Shown in pieces: positions 49,036 through 62,500 of a stretch of 64,000 nt of DNA. The translations under genes were made by a program, and so were the position numbers. The stretch covers positions 45,559,154 through 45,623,153 of the forward strand of contig CM072887.1 in NCBI GenBank assembly GCA_037013685.1. Reading direction: 5' to 3'. Each line of letters starts with the position of its first letter. The stretch's first letter is position 1. The DNA comes from Acridotheres tristis (lineage: Eukaryota > Chordata > Aves > Passeriformes > Sturnidae). The notes beneath the pieces are model-generated. The model did not search any database and was not told the origin of the DNA. It saw only the letters and a list, made by a program, of their open reading frames with translations.

Positions 49036-52000
49036 ATATGTACATAGCCTTAAAGTTCCCCTCCATTACTAAGAAAATACTACCTGTTTGGGGGAACTTT
49101 AGTGGACTTGAAATGAGTCCATTAGTGGTATTTTGTTATTGCTAATCCTAAAACTACAAAGGAGAAGAAAATGTATTTTCTTCCAGAGGATGAAGGATAC
49201 CTCACATGCAAAAACATTTAAAGTGTTTATGTTTCTAATTGTGCCATTGTCAGTTATAAATGGTTACTTTGTTCCTCCCACAAATTTGTTGGTGACACAG
49301 GACACAAACACCTGCTCATATAAAAACTAAAAAGAGGGATTCACAACGGACAAATCCTGATATTCAGCCCGTTCTCTTTCCCTTGCTCAATGGAAAGGTC
49401 AAGAAAACCATTCACATCAGTACAAAGTATTTCTCTCCAAAGTCGGCACTCAGCAGCAGAGCACCAGATTTGCAAATCTTTCCTCCACTTGCCTGATTTG
49501 CTTTGTTTTCATGGTCAAGTGGTTCCCCCAAGAGTAACTTTTTATAAGCTCAGACTGAGCCAGTGTGGTCAGAGGTCAGGTCTGTGAGGTACCTGCTCTA
49601 CGCACGAAAGCAGCACTGATATTTAACTGAGTAAAAAACTCACTGAGGCTTTTGAAAAACATCCATGAAGGCATTTCAATTTAGCATGATTTGCATGCTA
49701 ATTCCATCAGCTCAGTGACAAAGCAAAGATAGTGTCATCTGGAGTATTGGGAGTATTGTGACAAATCTTTAGATATTTATACTGTTTTCTATTGTTTTGT
49801 CTCTAGAGTTTCTTCACTGCCTTGAACCTACATCAATTAAGCTAATTGAGAATATCACCACATTTTTGGTGCAAGATTATTTTAGAGAATGCAAACTGAA
49901 ATATTTAAAAGGTATAATAAATTTGCATTTATATCACTAATTTGGAGGTGGGGGAGGAGGGTTACTAGTGATCACGATTTGATTGGTCCATGAAAATCAT
50001 CACAGATTCAAGGGCTGATATGTTACAAATGCACCTAGCCATCACTTCAATAGAGTACAGCAACTGCTGTGCTTATGACAAAAAAGATTAGTAGCAGATT
50101 TTGTGCTGAAGGTGATGCAGGTGAGAAAGGAAAGCCTATGTCATGGTTTCATTCCTTTAAAATGGTTATCTCAATATCTCAATATTCTTACCTAATTCAG
50201 CATACACATTTTTTATATTTGTAATGCTTCTGCACTGAGTTTTATAGCACCTTTCACCTAGTCACATGAACTGCACATTTATGTACAGTCTGTGTGCATA
50301 TTGTGCAAGCAGAAGATGAAGCATAAAGCAAGCGGTTCTGCTGAGGTCTGGCAGAATGGTGGTACAAATCATAAAAGGTAAACCTGTCACAGAAAATAAA
50401 CTCAGGAACTCCTTTTACAAATCTCAAAATGCTTGATTGAGAACACCAGCAATTGAGAAAACCGGAAAGCAAGTTTTCCTGCTATAGTTATGTTACTGGT
50501 TTTTCAGCACTACAAAGGAGATTATCCGTCTTTCATGTTATATGATGTGCAAATTTACCTTAAACTTAGCACATACTCTATACATGGTCCATTAACAAGA
50601 AACCATGCATGAAATATTGCAGACTTTAATGCAGATACAAAAGTAGTAGAAACTGAAAGGGCTATGATGGAAGTTTCCTTCAAAATGTTACCAAGAACTC
50701 GATTTCTTCATGTTAATGTTCCCATACTGTTGATCCTTATTATGCAAAAAAAAAAAAAAAAAAAAGGTCTTTCTCAGCAAATTGTTCTCTTTGTGAATTG
50801 TTATGAAATGTCACTTACCAAAACACATTTCAAACAAATAAATGACATCTAGTTTCTTCCAGATTATATTGCCATCTGAAAGACACCAATATGTGTGAAT
50901 GAGATTATAAATTGTCCACTCTGTTTTTCAATTTCTCCCTGAGTTAGAGGATTCAGAAACACCATGTTCACCTCCGAAGAAAATGAAGGAACATCCAAAA
51001 TATAAACAATGAACATTTAAAAATCTCTTAGGGAAAGCTAAGTATAAATTGAATAGTGCAAAGTTATAATCGGGCTACGTTTTCTTTCACAAACAAGGCA
51101 TTTATTTATATTATTTGTTTTTTAATCTACTTACACATTATTACATTGCATAATGTAATAATCATATTAGCATTGCAAAGATATTAAAAAACCTGGTAAA
51201 CAGCAGTAACTGTCATGTAATCATTAAAAACACCAAGCAAAGCCAAAATCAAGGTTGCCAGCACTGCACTGCCTTCATTCTCTCCCTTCCAGACACTAAC
51301 ACGACATTGTACTATTTTTGCCTTACCTCAAAAGATGAAAGACTAACTGAAAACAGCGAGGCATAGCTGACAAGTCCATAGCTTTTTTTTCCAGCCTACT
51401 GCTCTACTGCTTTTTGGCAGTACTGAGTTTCTGTCCAACATTCTCTAGACATGTAGGAGTCAGAATTAAACACTGTTTTTCAACAATGAATTTAAGAGCG
51501 CTTTTTAAAACAGAGTCAAAATATTATTTTTAATTCAAAAGGCATCTTCAACTTTTCAGAATTTTGGTCCATACATTCATAAATGAAGAGACTTCATAAA
51601 TCAAAAGGAAGCAACATCTGTGTATAATTAGAATGGAATAGATTTGCTGGAAAAACCTACTGGTGCAGCTCTATTTTTACAAATTATTGTTCATATACCT
51701 AAGCCTAAGGATCAACACATATCTACTTCTCCTTTTTTTGTTGTTATTAAACAAAATCTGTAATACTCTAAGATGTGGTTACATAGTCTTCTGTGACTCC
51801 TAGAGAAGGCAAAAGTCTGGGCTGTAGGAAGAATAATTAAGCCTAACTGATCTGCACATAAGCTTCGTTTCAACACATGCAAAATACTTCTTGAAGCTTT
51901 TCAATATGAAGCTAACAGTCCAATTTGTCTGTCATATCTCCCATGAATTATGAAATATAAAATGCATTGGGGGGAAATATTCAGCTTGATTTTATTACTT

Positions 52001-55000
52001 TCACTGTTTCAGTTGAAATGCTTACATATATCATGCTATCTAGCTCTTAATCATCTGCTAGAAAATTTTATTTGCCATCATTTGCTCAAAGAAAACCTAC
52101 ACGAAAGCTCAACAAGAACTACACAAAACACATGGAGCTCTGCAAGAATTTGGCATTGCCCATCACCAAAGAACAAGCAACTACTGTCAGCAAGGTTTCT
52201 CACTTGCAGACGTCAGAAAAGCCACACTGACAGCTTCCACTGGCTACCAGTGCTGCTTAGTGCAGCTGTCCCTTCAGCTTAGGGAGAGTAATCAGAGGAG
52301 CAGGAGGCCATCTCCCTCTTGTCCCACTGCAAGGAAAGTGAGGAGGCAATGAGAAGCTTTGTCCCACTTAAAGCAGATCTGTTCAGAGTACAGAAATATG
52401 GGAAGAGCTCTGCTTGTAAAAGCTTTTAGATATTCTGCCTGTAGAGAAACAGGTGACTTCTGCTGCCACAGCTGGAAACGCCTCCAAAGCACTCAACCTA
52501 AACCTCACCTGCACGGCCGCACACCTTTGCCAAGGCAGAAACAGTATGAGGTATGAGATGGGAGATGCACAAGCAGCTGCTAATGAGTGTTGTCCTCATT
52601 AAAGATCGAGGAGAGTTGTCTGCTTGCCATTTTAAACACAAAAATAGAAACAAAGCAGGCGTCTTGTAGACCTTAGTGTTTTATTTACTGGCACCAAAGC
52701 AGTGAAAGTCTGATTTCATGTATAACAGCTTACCTTTGACATACAAAAGGACATATGGCCTGATGGGGCTATAAAGCATAAAAACTTCTAATGTGTGTAG
52801 AGGGGGTATTCACAATGTATTATAGTTCAGTGTCATACAAAGACATTCATGGTACATCACAAAATCCTTTTAAATAGCTCCAAGGGTCAGGCTTAAAGAC
52901 TACTGTGGTTCTTTGCATCAATGCAAACATAATGTTTGATCAGTGCAATGAAATCAAGGCAATACAAAGTGACATAATAATCACATGAAGCTTATTATTG
53001 GTACATTGAGGTACTTTGAGGTGTTTCAGACAGATTTTGAACATTGTTTTTTAGTCGAAATCCATCATAATTACCATAATAAGGTGTGTTGCATGAAAAG
53101 ACAAACTGAATATATATATACAATCTTCATATCAAAATTATCTTTTTTCATTAGTGCACAGATGGCAAGAAATCAGAATAAAAAGGTTGACACTTGACAT
53201 ATAGCTTAAAAAAAGGAAGCTGTTATAAGTTTGTATTTTATATTTTCAGACAATATTCTTCTGGAGTTATTAAAAACATGAACATGCATTTTAAACTTCA
53301 TTATTTTCTTAAATAGTTATGAAGTAGATAATTTGAGCATATTTTATTCACCTACAATTACCCTGAAAGTAAGTCTTGTTTCTGCTTTTTTTCCTTTCCC
53401 TTCCTTTTTGTTTCTGCAAGGAGGATGAAATATGGATTCCTTCTGTTTAGACACAGGAATGATGCAAAAGAAAAAACAAGGCTTATAAATATGCTCATAA
53501 GATATAAACTAGAGTCCACTTCAATCTGTTGTAGTATTTTCCTTTAGCCAGAGACTCATACTACGGTTTGTGGCTCTTTTACTGAATTGAGGAATCATTA
53601 GGCCTTATCAACAAAGTGAATCTTGCAAACAGGCATTGATATTTGGATCTAAGCTAATCTCCTGTATAAACTGAGGACAAATGCATAGTTACTTTGAAAG
53701 GAAGAAAAAGAGGCTTAGGACTCTAGATTATCTGTTCCGCTAAGAACAAACAGCTCCCATGTGAAGAGGATTTGGCAAGATAAGTGCTACAGAAGCACTG
53801 ACTCAGAGCAGCCCAAGCTGACTCCACAACCCACTGACAGAAAAGTTCACAAGCTATTTCTTTCATTTATACTCTTTCTTGGTTATTCCTTGAGCAATGA
53901 TAATAACTACTGCTAGCCAAAACTGCAGTCAATACTGGAGGCCAAGAAGTGACATTATCTATTTATATTATTGCCAATAGTCTTCATCCCAAATGTGAGG
54001 CATCCTTGCATTAAAAAAGCAAGTGAAATTCCCCTAGTTCTGTTGGAAAGTTATCTTGGGGTTTTTTTAAGGAAGTTGACATATGGCAATAGTACAGTAA
54101 GCATAAACAACACAGCCATACTGACTTGAACCTGCAGGTAGCCTGGAGCAGGACGTGTGGAGTAATCACCCAGCTCACATTAAATCACTGTCCTCATGAA
54201 TCTGATTATCACCCTTCTCAAGGACACATAAGAATTCACCATGTTTACTTCAGGATTATTACCCTACTACAATAATATAAATAGCATTTTGCTTTCCTTC
54301 CCCCCACCACCTGACAAAATCTGCTCTTGCTCTTTTTCATAAGAAGGAAAACCATGTTCCCCACACTCCTCTTTGGAGACCACCTTTATACGGTGAAGAC
54401 AACAGATTGTCGAAGCTTTCAACAAACACCTGCCCTGTCACAATGCAGCAAGGAAGCTGGAGATGGCTGATTAAAAAGCAACATCCAAAGAGATATCACA
54501 GCAGAATTCTCCCCTCTATTAAAAGAAAAACAAAACAAAACTAAAATAAGTCAGGAAAACTCGGGAATATTTTGAAACAGGAGAAGAATCTGAAAGCAGG
54601 TGTTAGGCATAAGAATAAGTAACACAGGATAATGAAGAACAGAGTATCTTGAAAAAGGCATTTCAAAACACAACATGGCACACCTCAAAAACCTACCACT
54701 GAGTGGCTGGTGAGTTTTAACACCAACGGTTCTCCTAATGGAAATTATGCAAATTAGAAAAGCTTTAATAATTACAACAGGATAGAAATGGCAGAAGATT
54801 CTGGTAATACATCCATCCCTCAGTTTCCTCTGCAACACTTTGTTCTTTACTTACATGCTGTTTGAGGCAACAAAACAATGAAAAAAAGCAACCAAGGATG
54901 GGGTTGGCTTAGAAATCCTAATGTGAGAGAATCTTAATGGCTTGTAAAAAAATCTCCTAACTTTGGGAAAATCCGTAAATTGCCTGCCTTTTTCTCTTTA

Positions 55001-56283
55001 GTAGCAGCTCTGTAACATAAAGAGTATGTTTATAATAGAAAAAAAAGAACCCAACAATGTACATAGCTCTCTGATTATATCTGATTATTTCACTTACAAA
55101 GAAAGGAAATACTACCCCCCACCAGCTCCTTTTGATTTGGGTTTTTTTGGTCATACTGTGAAAGAATGAAACTGCTTTTAAATGCTAGCACCAAGGGCCA
55201 TTTTAATAAAAAACATAGTATAGTATAAGTCACAGGAATTAAATTTTAAAAGCAAAGGCAATATGCTCCTCTTTTGAAAGTAGAGTTATTTTAACTGTGG
55301 TCAAAAGCACACATAAGGTGTCTCTAAGAACTGAAGTAAGGATTTTTTTTAAGAAAAAATCCACAAAACACCCAAACAGCTGCATATATTTAATATGTGT
55401 CAGCAAAGAAAGTTCTAAATAAACTCATACACAACATTCTGATCAAATAGGAGCAGGCAACTGAACAGTCCATCATCTTGACGCCAGACATATCTTTAGT
55501 AACTATGTGTCTTTTGCATGACAACTATATATTCATAATATTTTTCTTGATACTTTAAAGTGTGAAGATTTCCATGCTTTTATTTCTAAGCTTCCATTAG
55601 AAAATACATCTAAAAGCCTACAACACTTGCTTAGTACTAGATTCTTATCTAATTCACTCAGAATAGCCATGAATTTTGTGAAAGAACATGTAGTTAAAGA
55701 ACTAAAAATTTAAAGAGAAACTCTTGGACCTAATTCACAGAAAGCACCTTTAATAAGATTTTTTACTTACGTAAGCAGCATTTCTCAGAGGTAAGCTTTC
55801 TGCTCCATGAGCTGTCAGTCTGAATCAGGTTTGATACATTGTGGTGACTACGAAACACAAATTTGGGCTTAAGAGAAAAAAGATAGATCCAAAATAGAGT
55901 TACTACTTTATGCCAGCTGAGGTACATTCCAGAGGGGAACTGCAAAATATAAGGGTAGGAAGAAAACATTTGTCATTTCATGGAACTTTTTCCCCTTTTT
56001 TGACTTAGTTTTAGCAGATGGAAGCAACTCTTTGCAGCCAGCTTGTATTACTTCAAATTCTATGACACGTCTGTAACAAAACATCAACCACAGAGATTTT
56101 GTCTTAGAGCTGTCTCAGCATCCAACTCATGCCTACTTAATTTTTCTTTTGTTGGGTGGGTGGGAGCTTTCTTGAAGTGGCAGAAAACCATTCTTTTAAG
56201 TAAGGGTTTCAATAATAAAAACATAATTTAAGAAAGTCTAAGAGTTCACCTCAGGGATGATACACCAGTATGCTAAGGCACTG
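49036..56283. other. Intronic stretch, no gene seen
   Basis: AT-rich intron with a 20-base A-run at 50746-50765 and a near-palindromic octamer motif at 49681-49701. Somewhat GC-richer sequence at 52080-52550 is open in short frames but matches nothing I know. Confidence 0.6.
50746..50765. repeat. Poly-A run of 20
   Basis: Twenty uninterrupted A bases. No retrosequence that would explain it as a poly-A tail was recognised directly upstream. Confidence 0.9.
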
Positions 56284-56510
56284 CAAATTACTCCTCCCCG
56301 AAGGGGATTTGCTAAGTATGGAAACAGATTCTTCCTATGACAACACCTACTTGACTTCCAGACCCTAAAGTCACTTCCTAAAGAAAACATTTGCAGCCTT
56401 TCCCTCCTTCACTAAGCAGGTCACCCCTTCACAGAAAGTGATCAAGGTTGGTCAAGCAGGACTTGCCTTTCAAAAATCCATTCTGTCTGGGGCTAATTGA
56501 AAGCTGGAAT
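56284..56510 (-). mobile_element. CR1 reverse-transcriptase fragment, minus strand
   Basis: On the minus strand 56384-56508 reads RQNGFLKGKSCLTNL, then VTCLVKEGKAANVFF. These are the conserved CR1 reverse-transcriptase blocks usually seen as QHGFTKGKSCLTNL and VTRLVDEGKAVDVVF. The frame is lost just before the catalytic region, with stops after FFRK. The sequence down to about 56284 is only weakly CR1-like. It is the one CR1 copy in the window in the same orientation as RGS7. Confidence 0.85.
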
Positions 56511-59500
56511 TTATTTCAAGAAAAAATAAGGAGGAAAAACATAGATGCATTCATTCATTTACTTCCCAGCATAAAAGAAATCCAGTTCATAAAATAAATT
56601 TAGTTCATACAAAATGTTACTAATTTCTCTGGGGTTTTTTTCTGCATATTGAATAGAGACTCCTGGTCTCCTTTCTTACAATTCGTTTGAGACTGAAGAT
56701 CTTTGTAACTTGGGTTACATAAATTTTATTTTCAATGCCTTGAAGCTTAGGGGAAAAAACAATTATTGACTATGAAAAGCACACTGATGCTGTATCCTCA
56801 GAAAGATATCAAGACCTTAAATTTCACTTTGTATGAGACATAGAGCTTATAGAAAGCTGCAGGGCATATCCCACAGGCAAAACCAGCAGTAATTAGTAAC
56901 TGCTACGAGCAGATCTTGGTACAGCATTTCAGCAAGCTTAAACTCCTTCGATGTCTGCAGTCTGATAACATGCATGCAAAATATTTCTGTATCCCTGTGT
57001 AATCTGGCAACAAATCAGCAGCTTTTAGTCTGGGGTTGTGTATTAAACCCTCTTTCTCTCTCAAAACCTTTGTATAGTTTGTGCTAGAAACCTTTTCCTA
57101 CCAGGTACTGTCATTCCCAAGAAAAGTTCCTCGCAAAGTCACTGTTAATGCCACCTATGGAGAATCTTCTATGCTAACTTCTTAGAACTGTTTTTATTAG
57201 TGCTATAATGACAAAAATTATTAACTATTTCTTCCAACTGACATGGGGAAATAGAACTTCAGGAGGCTATATGCTACTGAGAATATGCAAGTGTTGCATA
57301 CGAACAAAAGCCAGTTTATTGATATAAACAGCAATATTTGTTCGTGTCTAGTTTAATCCTAAGAAAGGGAGACAGCAAGCGTTTCAGTTGCTCTAGGTTT
57401 AATTGGACCGATGTTCAAACATCCTTATCAACTTTGTAGTGCAGATTTTGATGTGAAGCTCTGCCAACATTCTGCTAGTTGATTTTGAAAATAATGTGAT
57501 TAATGAAAAGACAGAACTTTGTGCTACAGTAATGTGCTTAAATATAATCACAGTCATTTACTTCTCCTATGCCAGTAAGAGGACTGAGAACTGCAGTGTT
57601 TAGAGATCTCTTCAGCTTCTTGTCAAGAAAAGAACTGTATTGCTTTTTTTTTCCCCTGAAGCTCAATATTTCTTTCTAGAATGCTATGCCTCACCTTACC
57701 GCAATTAAATAAAATTTCATGTCTACAAAGAGCTACAGTCCAGAATTAGCCTGTGGTAGTGAGGAGAGCAAACAACAGTTGCACTCAGTCACCTTTATGT
57801 TTTCATTACACTTATCTGAATTTCTAATGTTATCTCTACGTCTAATGACAACTATTGACTTGGAAAATATATTTCTTGTTTGTTGAGAGCTGAAAATCTG
57901 CTGCATTTAGCATTTTTGATAAGACAGTACCATTATTGTGCATATGTACCTTTCCCTGTTTTTATCCAAGATTTTTATTTCCGCTTCAACAGCAATCACA
58001 GCAAAAAGAAAATAATCAGACATGTACCCATGCAAACTTGTATAACATGGATATTAATACATTTTCAAATACTGTGAGTGATACTTCTAGTTTCTAGTTA
58101 AATTATTACTACTCAAGAAAGCCTCTGATATGGCAATCTTTCTCAATTAGCATTTTTTTGTGTAAAGATATTAAACATTAGATAATCCAGTTTTCAAAAT
58201 GCATTTGGAATTCCACAAAATGAGGAACACATTCACTTTTGAAAATTCAGTGCATATTTCACACTGAACATCCTAAGCAGGACAAAATTACAGACCCATG
58301 GCAGTTTTGAGTTAGTACCCAAGTGAAAAACCCAGAGTGACACAGCATCAAAGGAAGAGATGTTACAAATGTTAAATGAATGGATAAGCACATGCAAAAG
58401 AATGCATGAAATGTTAAACATTACGCTGGGAAAGTTAAAGATGATGCTGGGAATCTGAATACTCAAGTATTAAGTGAGCATTAAACAAGTTCTTCAAACA
58501 AGCACTCATTTTGAAATTTATTAAAAGGGGAACAAGATCTCTCACCACTAACCAGCATGGAAAATGTAGCAACACCTTGCTGTGAAGGAAGGACTCCAAT
58601 ATAAACTACTTTGAAACTTGGAGACAAAAGGATTTGAAAATCTGAGACATCTGAAGAACTTACACCATGAGACATAAATGAAGAAAAAAATACCCATAGT
58701 GAAAGTAACAGGCTGAATTTTAAAAAGCATTTGAAGGTATGAGTGGGACTAGATTACACTTTCCCAAAACAGAGAGGAAAGTATTTAAATAACAGATATA
58801 ATTTGGCAAAGTCTGGATTAGTGCTGCACAGCTTGAGAGGAAAAGTAATATGGGAAATATTGTGCAAGAAGACACGGACAGATTCACTCAGTCTGAATGA
58901 AGATATTTGTATTTGTCAGCCTGAGGTCTCCAGAAGCCAATACCATTTTTTTTAAAGGCTTAGAAGAAAAAATTTTTCCTATATAAAATTCCAGCTGACC
59001 ATGTAGGTTAGACAAACAGATTTAGTTTGGATACAAGAAGATTTAGTTTCAAATAGAAAAACATTATCAATTTGGCATACTAACTGTAGTTAAAATCATA
59101 TTGCAAACAAAATCATTCTGTGACTTAATCACTGAAGAAGATGGTCAAGAATGATGGCCTGTGCTCCACAGACAGACAGGGATGAAGGAAGGAAGATCAT
59201 ATAAAGGAATAAAGACAAATCACAAGAGCTATTACAGCAATTACTACAAAGAAGATGGCTTAATTGTAAAAGTGAATGCTAGCTTGAGAGTCAAAGGTAT
59301 GTCCAACTTCTGCCCTTCAGCCAGTGGGAAACCATAAGAGACTACTGATAGCAGAGAACAGAAGTGCCACTTCAGAGTCCAAAGACAAGCATGGAGGAGC
59401 TGCTTTACACTGCTACTCTGACAGCAAAGGAGAGAGGCGGTAGCTGGTTTCCAAAAAACATGAAAGTTATGAAGTTAATATCACATATTTTACATTTTTG

Positions 59501-62500
59501 TGCACTTTCACTCAGTCTTATTAGCTCCTACATTCAAGGGACAGTTCTAGTCCATTCTACCCAATGGTAAAGTTCTTAAACATCAAATTCTTGCAGAATT
59601 TAGAAGAATCAGTGGCTAATAGAAGAAATTAACTTAAGTAAGAGGCATAGCTTAGCTATTATTCATTTCCTGTGCTGGCCATTCAGTACTCATGAAGCTC
59701 CACATATTGAAGAAAATTTCCTCATCTTTAAGACTAACTGCTGTATAAGGCCTGGGGATGGCAGTTTCTAACCATGTTTGAATAGAATATGTTAACAAAC
59801 ATATGTACTGCTAGGAAGCCACCAAAGCTTAGTCCCTTAAAGCTGAAAAGAACAAACTAAACCAAATTGGTCTTTTTATGCATGGGCAAGGGGGAGGTCA
59901 GAAAACTTTGAGTTCAAAATTAGTAGAAAAAATTTACAAAGAGGAGCCAATAAAATACATATTATTCTTAAGGTCTGAATCTTTTAGTCAAAATCAGAAT
60001 TTATTAACTCTTGAACACCAGAAGAATTTTTAAAATAGAAATAATTTACACTATTTAGCTTTTACCTAAAATACAAAAACACATAAATGAGAAACGGGTT
60101 GGATTTTTTGCAGAATTTACTGGCACCAAAATCAAATATAACTTTATTAGAGTCAGCAGATATTTGGATTGAGGACTTTAATGGGTTATATTCCCAGACT
60201 AGGGAATTAGATGTCCAATCAAATTGTGAAGCTATTTTAAAAGTCTGGTGCAGACCTCTAATAAATGTGTCTATGCAGTAATATACAGATACAACTTATT
60301 TTTTTCTTTTTTAATGTAACTTACAAAGTGCTGCAGCAATCCTTTGCCACAAGACAGCTGAGGTCCACCACTGCCCACTAAAAGAAACTGTTCAGCATGA
60401 AGTCAAAAGCCATATTATTCTACAACTCCATGATTTTCAAATAGTTTTCAATATATTTGCAAGCTTAAATAAAAACATTTATAAACCATTATGAAATTTA
60501 AGAGAATTTTTTAAAGGTAGACTGTAGCATGGTCCAGTTACATAATCATAGATCATCTGAATATTCAGATTGGAAGTTTGAGTTTATACCAATTTTGTAT
60601 TTTCCAACTGGTGCTTGTTATTGAAAAAGTATTTGTGGTGTATTATGAAAAGTAACTACTCCTAAAGATCTTTCTTATATTCTATAGATTTTAAAATTTC
60701 AGTAACCTACCCTAGTATTGAATTTCGATGGCAAAATTGGCAGCATTTTTCCAGAAAAAGCTTCAGTACTCACTGTAACCAGATATAGTCCATGTCTTCG
60801 TTAACTAATGCACATGTCCAAAAAAAAAATCTGCTAAAGTGATGAATAAGTAAAGCAGATTTCAATTTGAATGAGTCATAGCATCTTTGGTTTGCTGCCA
60901 TTAAACTGGGTTTCATAAATTCACATCTGTGAAGATTCTTCCAGCATGTAAGCACAGCTGTCCCTCAGATCCAACTCTCTCCACATTTTCTGAGCCTCCT
61001 TTTGTGTGTCTGGTAATATTAAGCCTCCAATTAGTATCATACAAATTATTCTGTCATACAGGTAGCATCTTTCTCTTCCACTAAACATCTGTTAGGAAAG
61101 CTGAGTGTTTGTGTGCAAATTATATTTCCTTTCAAACATAATCTTTTAAGGTTATGTTAATAGATAAACTCCTTATACTCAATGTGGGAGATATTAAGTT
61201 GCCTAAAGCAAAAGTGAGTTCAATTTATCAATGGCTAACACTTCTACAGCACTTACATCAAAAGCAGTTTTACCCATCAGACAATGTATGTATGTGGCTC
61301 TATTAATACAAACTCTACCAAAGTAGTTCATGCACTTTCTAAATCTATGCTGAGCAGTTTAATTTTGTTTTTTTCACGACAATCAGGAAAGTTGAGGTAA
61401 TCCTTAAGGTCCACTCTAATTATCTAACTTGATTTTCTTTTCTATTGATCGACTGTCATATTTATTTGCTTATTGTACAAGTGTCCGTTTGAAAATTAAT
61501 TTCACATTAGAATTTGTTGAATATTTTAGCTCCTTGCCATGTAATTTATGATCCAAAAAAATTATTTCCAGGTTTTATTAATCCTAAATAAGTCTTAGGG
61601 AGGGATGTAAGATTTTCAAGCTGTATATTGGGGGCCAAGGCTATAGGGACTTCGCTATGGACAGCATAGGGCCAGATGGAACATGTGGCAAGGACAAGGG
61701 CACACTTGGTATGCTCACCCTGCTCCGTGTCCTTATAGGAATGTTCTTGGTCTTATGTTAAAAGCTGTCTACATAATCCCTAAATCTCTCCAACTCCTGA
61801 GCACAGGATGGTATCCAAAACTATAGTTTACTATGGATGCAGTCCAGACAAATCAACTGTATTTTTGAAAAAATGCATGAAACAGAGAACAATTTTTACA
61901 CACGATCAAATATGCTTACTACTGCAATTTTTACATGCCACATTATTCCCAATATAAGCACAGCCAAGCCATTTTCACACATTTTTAACTTCTAAGAACA
62001 TAGTTTTTCCTCCTACATAATGCCTCATGTACCACGTCACCACCTAAGTATCTTTGTATTTTCTGCATGAAAATGCACATTGCAGAATCTTTTTATGTAA
62101 CTATTATATAATTATTTCCACTGATATTTCTTTCCCATAAGAACAGTATTTTTCATTCTGCTGCCACTTGAGGAATTTGCAAATAAAATGCGCATCTATG
62201 ATGGACAAAACTACAGTTTTACATCACTACGAGTACTTCCCTACTCTTAAACTGTTGACTTGTAAAATTCTTTAAATAAAACAATTAATAAAAACTTCCT
62301 GAATATAATCTGTACAAAACAGTAGTTTTGTTTTGTTGGGGTTTTGTTGATTTTTTTTATTTGGGGTTGTTTTGGAGAAAAATTCTAATTTCTTCAGGTC
62401 ATATAATTCCAATTAATAAATGAAAGTAAAGTGAGTCTCCAACAGAAGGTATTGGAGAGGTATTCTGAATTTCATTCTAAGGTAAGCATGAGACACTTTC

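Noticed and set aside
48648..49072. Overlapping open frames of 129 and 130 codons on opposite strands
   Set aside because: They are better explained by the GC-rich CR1 5'-region fragment, which is open by composition. Neither protein has recognisable domains.
50139..50150. TGTCATGGTTTC, similar to the start of avian LTRs
   Set aside because: The following sequence does not continue the LTR match, and no partner end or target duplication was seen.
60541..60580. ATAATCATAGATCATCTG then GATTGGAAG, resembling the minus-strand end of CR1
   Set aside because: Only scattered short matches, with no continuing CR1 sequence beyond about 35 bp.
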